From Chara braunii (taxonomy: Eukaryota > Streptophyta > Charophyceae > Charales > Characeae), in assembly GCA_003427395.1 (NCBI GenBank), contig BFEA01000185.1:1046604-1078077 (forward strand): 31,474 bases of DNA, given 5' to 3'. The position numbers were made by a program, and so were the translations under genes. Below the pieces are notes generated by a model that saw only the letters and a program-made list of their open reading frames with translations, was not told where the DNA came from and did not search any database. How positions within the stretch are numbered: the stretch's first letter is position 1; the number at the start of each line of letters is the position of its first letter. Below, in pieces: positions 30,160 through 31,474 of the stretch.

Positions 30160-30904
30160 ATGCCGCCGCACGGGATACCTGAAGACAGATAAAGAAGGTA
30201 AGACCAGAGGGGGCAACAACATAGGTGGGGAGGGGTGGGTGGGATAAATCGCCCAGATAAGGAGCCACTAATAAAAAAAACGAAAAGTTTGAACTTTGCA
30301 AAAAACTTTTCGAGAAAAATAAAAATCCCGAGTTTTGGAAGTTTAGCAGGTCTCCCAACCTCCCTTGAAGTGCAAAATTATCACTGAGAGAAGAAAAAAA
30401 AATTCGAACTTTCAGACTGCCAATGATTATCAGGTAATGAAAATCATAAAACTGCGAATAAGGAAGTTTTCGAAAAGAAATAACTAGTATTCGGACTTAC
30501 TCAGATGAGAGTATTCGCAGTTCAGAAAATGGTACTGCAAGAGGGATTTCCCGTACCGCTTTGAAAAAAATGGGTTTTGGGGAAATTTGTTTTTCCAAAT
30601 AACGGGAAATTGCAAACGAAAATCAAAATTTTCAAAAAAAGATATTCCGGATTTTCTAACAGCGAAATTTTGAATTTTCAGAAAAGAAACGAAAACAGAA
30701 ATTTCAGATGTTGCGCTATTGCGATTTTCCACAAGAGAAATAACGAGAAAACAAAATCCAAGAAAAAAAAATAAATGTCGATTTTCGGCAGTGAGGTCAA
30801 AATCGTGATTTTGGGGCTAACTAGTGTGCTCTAATCAATCAATCAAGACTAATCAGCTACCTAGTCACACGTGTCTGATCAGGTTGTCCTGATTCACGTG
30901 CGGT
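30160..30904 (-). other. AT-rich leader of the minus-strand element
   Basis: Lies between the PBS and the 13-bp array. It contains a perfect 10-bp hairpin, CGAAAAGTTT (30281-30290) with AAACTTTTCG (30303-30312), and many A/T runs. No gene seen. Confidence 0.6.
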
Positions 30905-30916
30905 GTTCCGATACCA
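30905..30916 (-). promoter_or_regulatory. Primer-binding site, initiator tRNA-Met type
   Basis: Minus strand TGGTATCGGAAC matches the usual plant PBS TGGTATCAGAGC at 10 of 12 positions. It lies two bases after the TGTAACA that would end the 5' LTR. It is the most common primer in plant LTR retrotransposons. Confidence 0.75.
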
Positions 30917-31053
30917 ACTGTTACATGCCCAGTTGGGCGATGTACATATGAAACCCGAGGATCCGCAATGTGATGAAAAGGACTGAATGGACAATGAAGT
31001 GCAAGTAGAATCTCAACAAGCAATGTACATTCTGATACATACAAACATGGTGC

Positions 31054-31059
31054 TTTATA
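31054..31059 (-). promoter_or_regulatory. TATA box-like sequence in the LTR
   Basis: Minus strand GCTATAAAGCA, about 135 bp before the LTR end. Transcription would begin near 31025, giving a short R-U5. Inferred from sequence and position only. Confidence 0.45.
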
Positions 31060-31405
31060 GCGCAGGGAAGACTTAGATACAAGTCCTGACTTGACCGAAA
31101 CTGACCTCTATCACGTAGTGCAAGATAGCGTAGCAGAATGCTAGAATACCAATGACTAGCCCAACAATGTTGCAATGCAGACCCAACATACATCATTCTC
31201 ATCACAAAGTGTGAAGGGAGTCTGGCGCTATACACAGGGGGAAGGCGCCAGGTCTAGATCATGCACATACGAAGAGGAGGGAAACAGACGAAGAAGAGGA
31301 GGGGGGAGATGGGAAAGTCGTCAACACCAAGTCTTCGTTACAAGTNCCAAATAATCCCTCGTCAAAATGTCTGAAGTCCAATGTCGAGTCTGGATGCAAA
31401 TGTCA

Positions 31406-31410
<5 letters not shown>

Positions 31411-31474
<64 letters not shown>
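31411..31474. repeat. (CT)n microsatellite at the window edge
   Basis: Pure CT run to the last base. Its real length is unknown. Confidence 0.97.

Larger units (their letters stand above)
30919..31474 (-). mobile_element. Partial 5' LTR of the minus-strand gypsy element
   Basis: On the minus strand the LTR ends ...CATGTAACA at 30919, directly before the PBS. The complementary beginning (TGTTACATG) is not found before the window's edge, so the 5' end lies outside or is replaced by the (CT)n tract. No protein coding is supported. One ambiguous base at 31346. Confidence 0.65.

Noticed and set aside
29865-30358. Repeat protein with Ser-Arg-Pro-Arg-Gln-Gln-Ala-Thr units
   Set aside because: Artefact of the 13-bp array; two frames give similar repeats, and the gag start lies downstream.

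Overview
The window reads as repeat-rich nuclear DNA of a green plant, most probably a charophyte alga. Intact host genes are absent. It has decayed Ty3/gypsy gag genes, plant-type primer-binding sites (complementary to tRNA-Asp and initiator tRNA-Met), an L1-like LINE, a tRNA-derived SINE, a plastid 16S rRNA scrap and very long (GA)n/(CT)n, (TG)n and poly-A tracts. Both gag sequences resemble gag polyproteins I remember from Chara braunii. That recollection is unverified, and the species call is an inference.

Layout. (1) 121-8085 is copy A of a large non-coding repeat. (2) 8086-12000 is a patchwork of unassigned sequence, microsatellites, a SINE, a 109-base assembly gap and a (CT)n...(GA)n foldback. 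(3) 12000-16690 is a decayed LINE on the minus strand: ORF1, then endonuclease, then reverse transcriptase. (4) 16690-19480 is unassigned, with internal duplications. (5) 19481-20023 is the C-terminal part of a second LINE ORF2, minus strand. (6) 19985-26978 is copy B of the large repeat, same orientation as A. It ends in CA, followed two bases later by a primer-binding site and then by a gag pseudogene (27367-28130), so B behaves like an LTR of about 7 kb. (7) 28125-31474 is an oppositely oriented gypsy element on the minus strand: partial 5' LTR, PBS, leader with a 13-bp array carrying TGACGTGG, broken gag with a CCHC knuckle, and the start of pol. It abuts the first gag tail to tail.

The most unusual content is inside copies A and B. 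Each carries a string of short hairpins whose loops are nearly constant within a copy, while the stems differ from unit to unit and stay self-complementary. Positionally equivalent hairpins in A and B have different stem sequences that still pair. The loop signature switches as a block: AAGTT in every A unit, AAGAT in every B unit. A second hairpin family, in about 120-bp tandem units, follows directly. A 49-nt hairpin identical in both copies lies just before the A/B 3' end. This pattern suggests selection on RNA structure in a giant, otherwise non-coding LTR or LTR-proximal region. It is the best candidate here for something undescribed.

All recognisable coding regions are pseudogenes with stops or frameshifts. 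I see no host gene that I can support.
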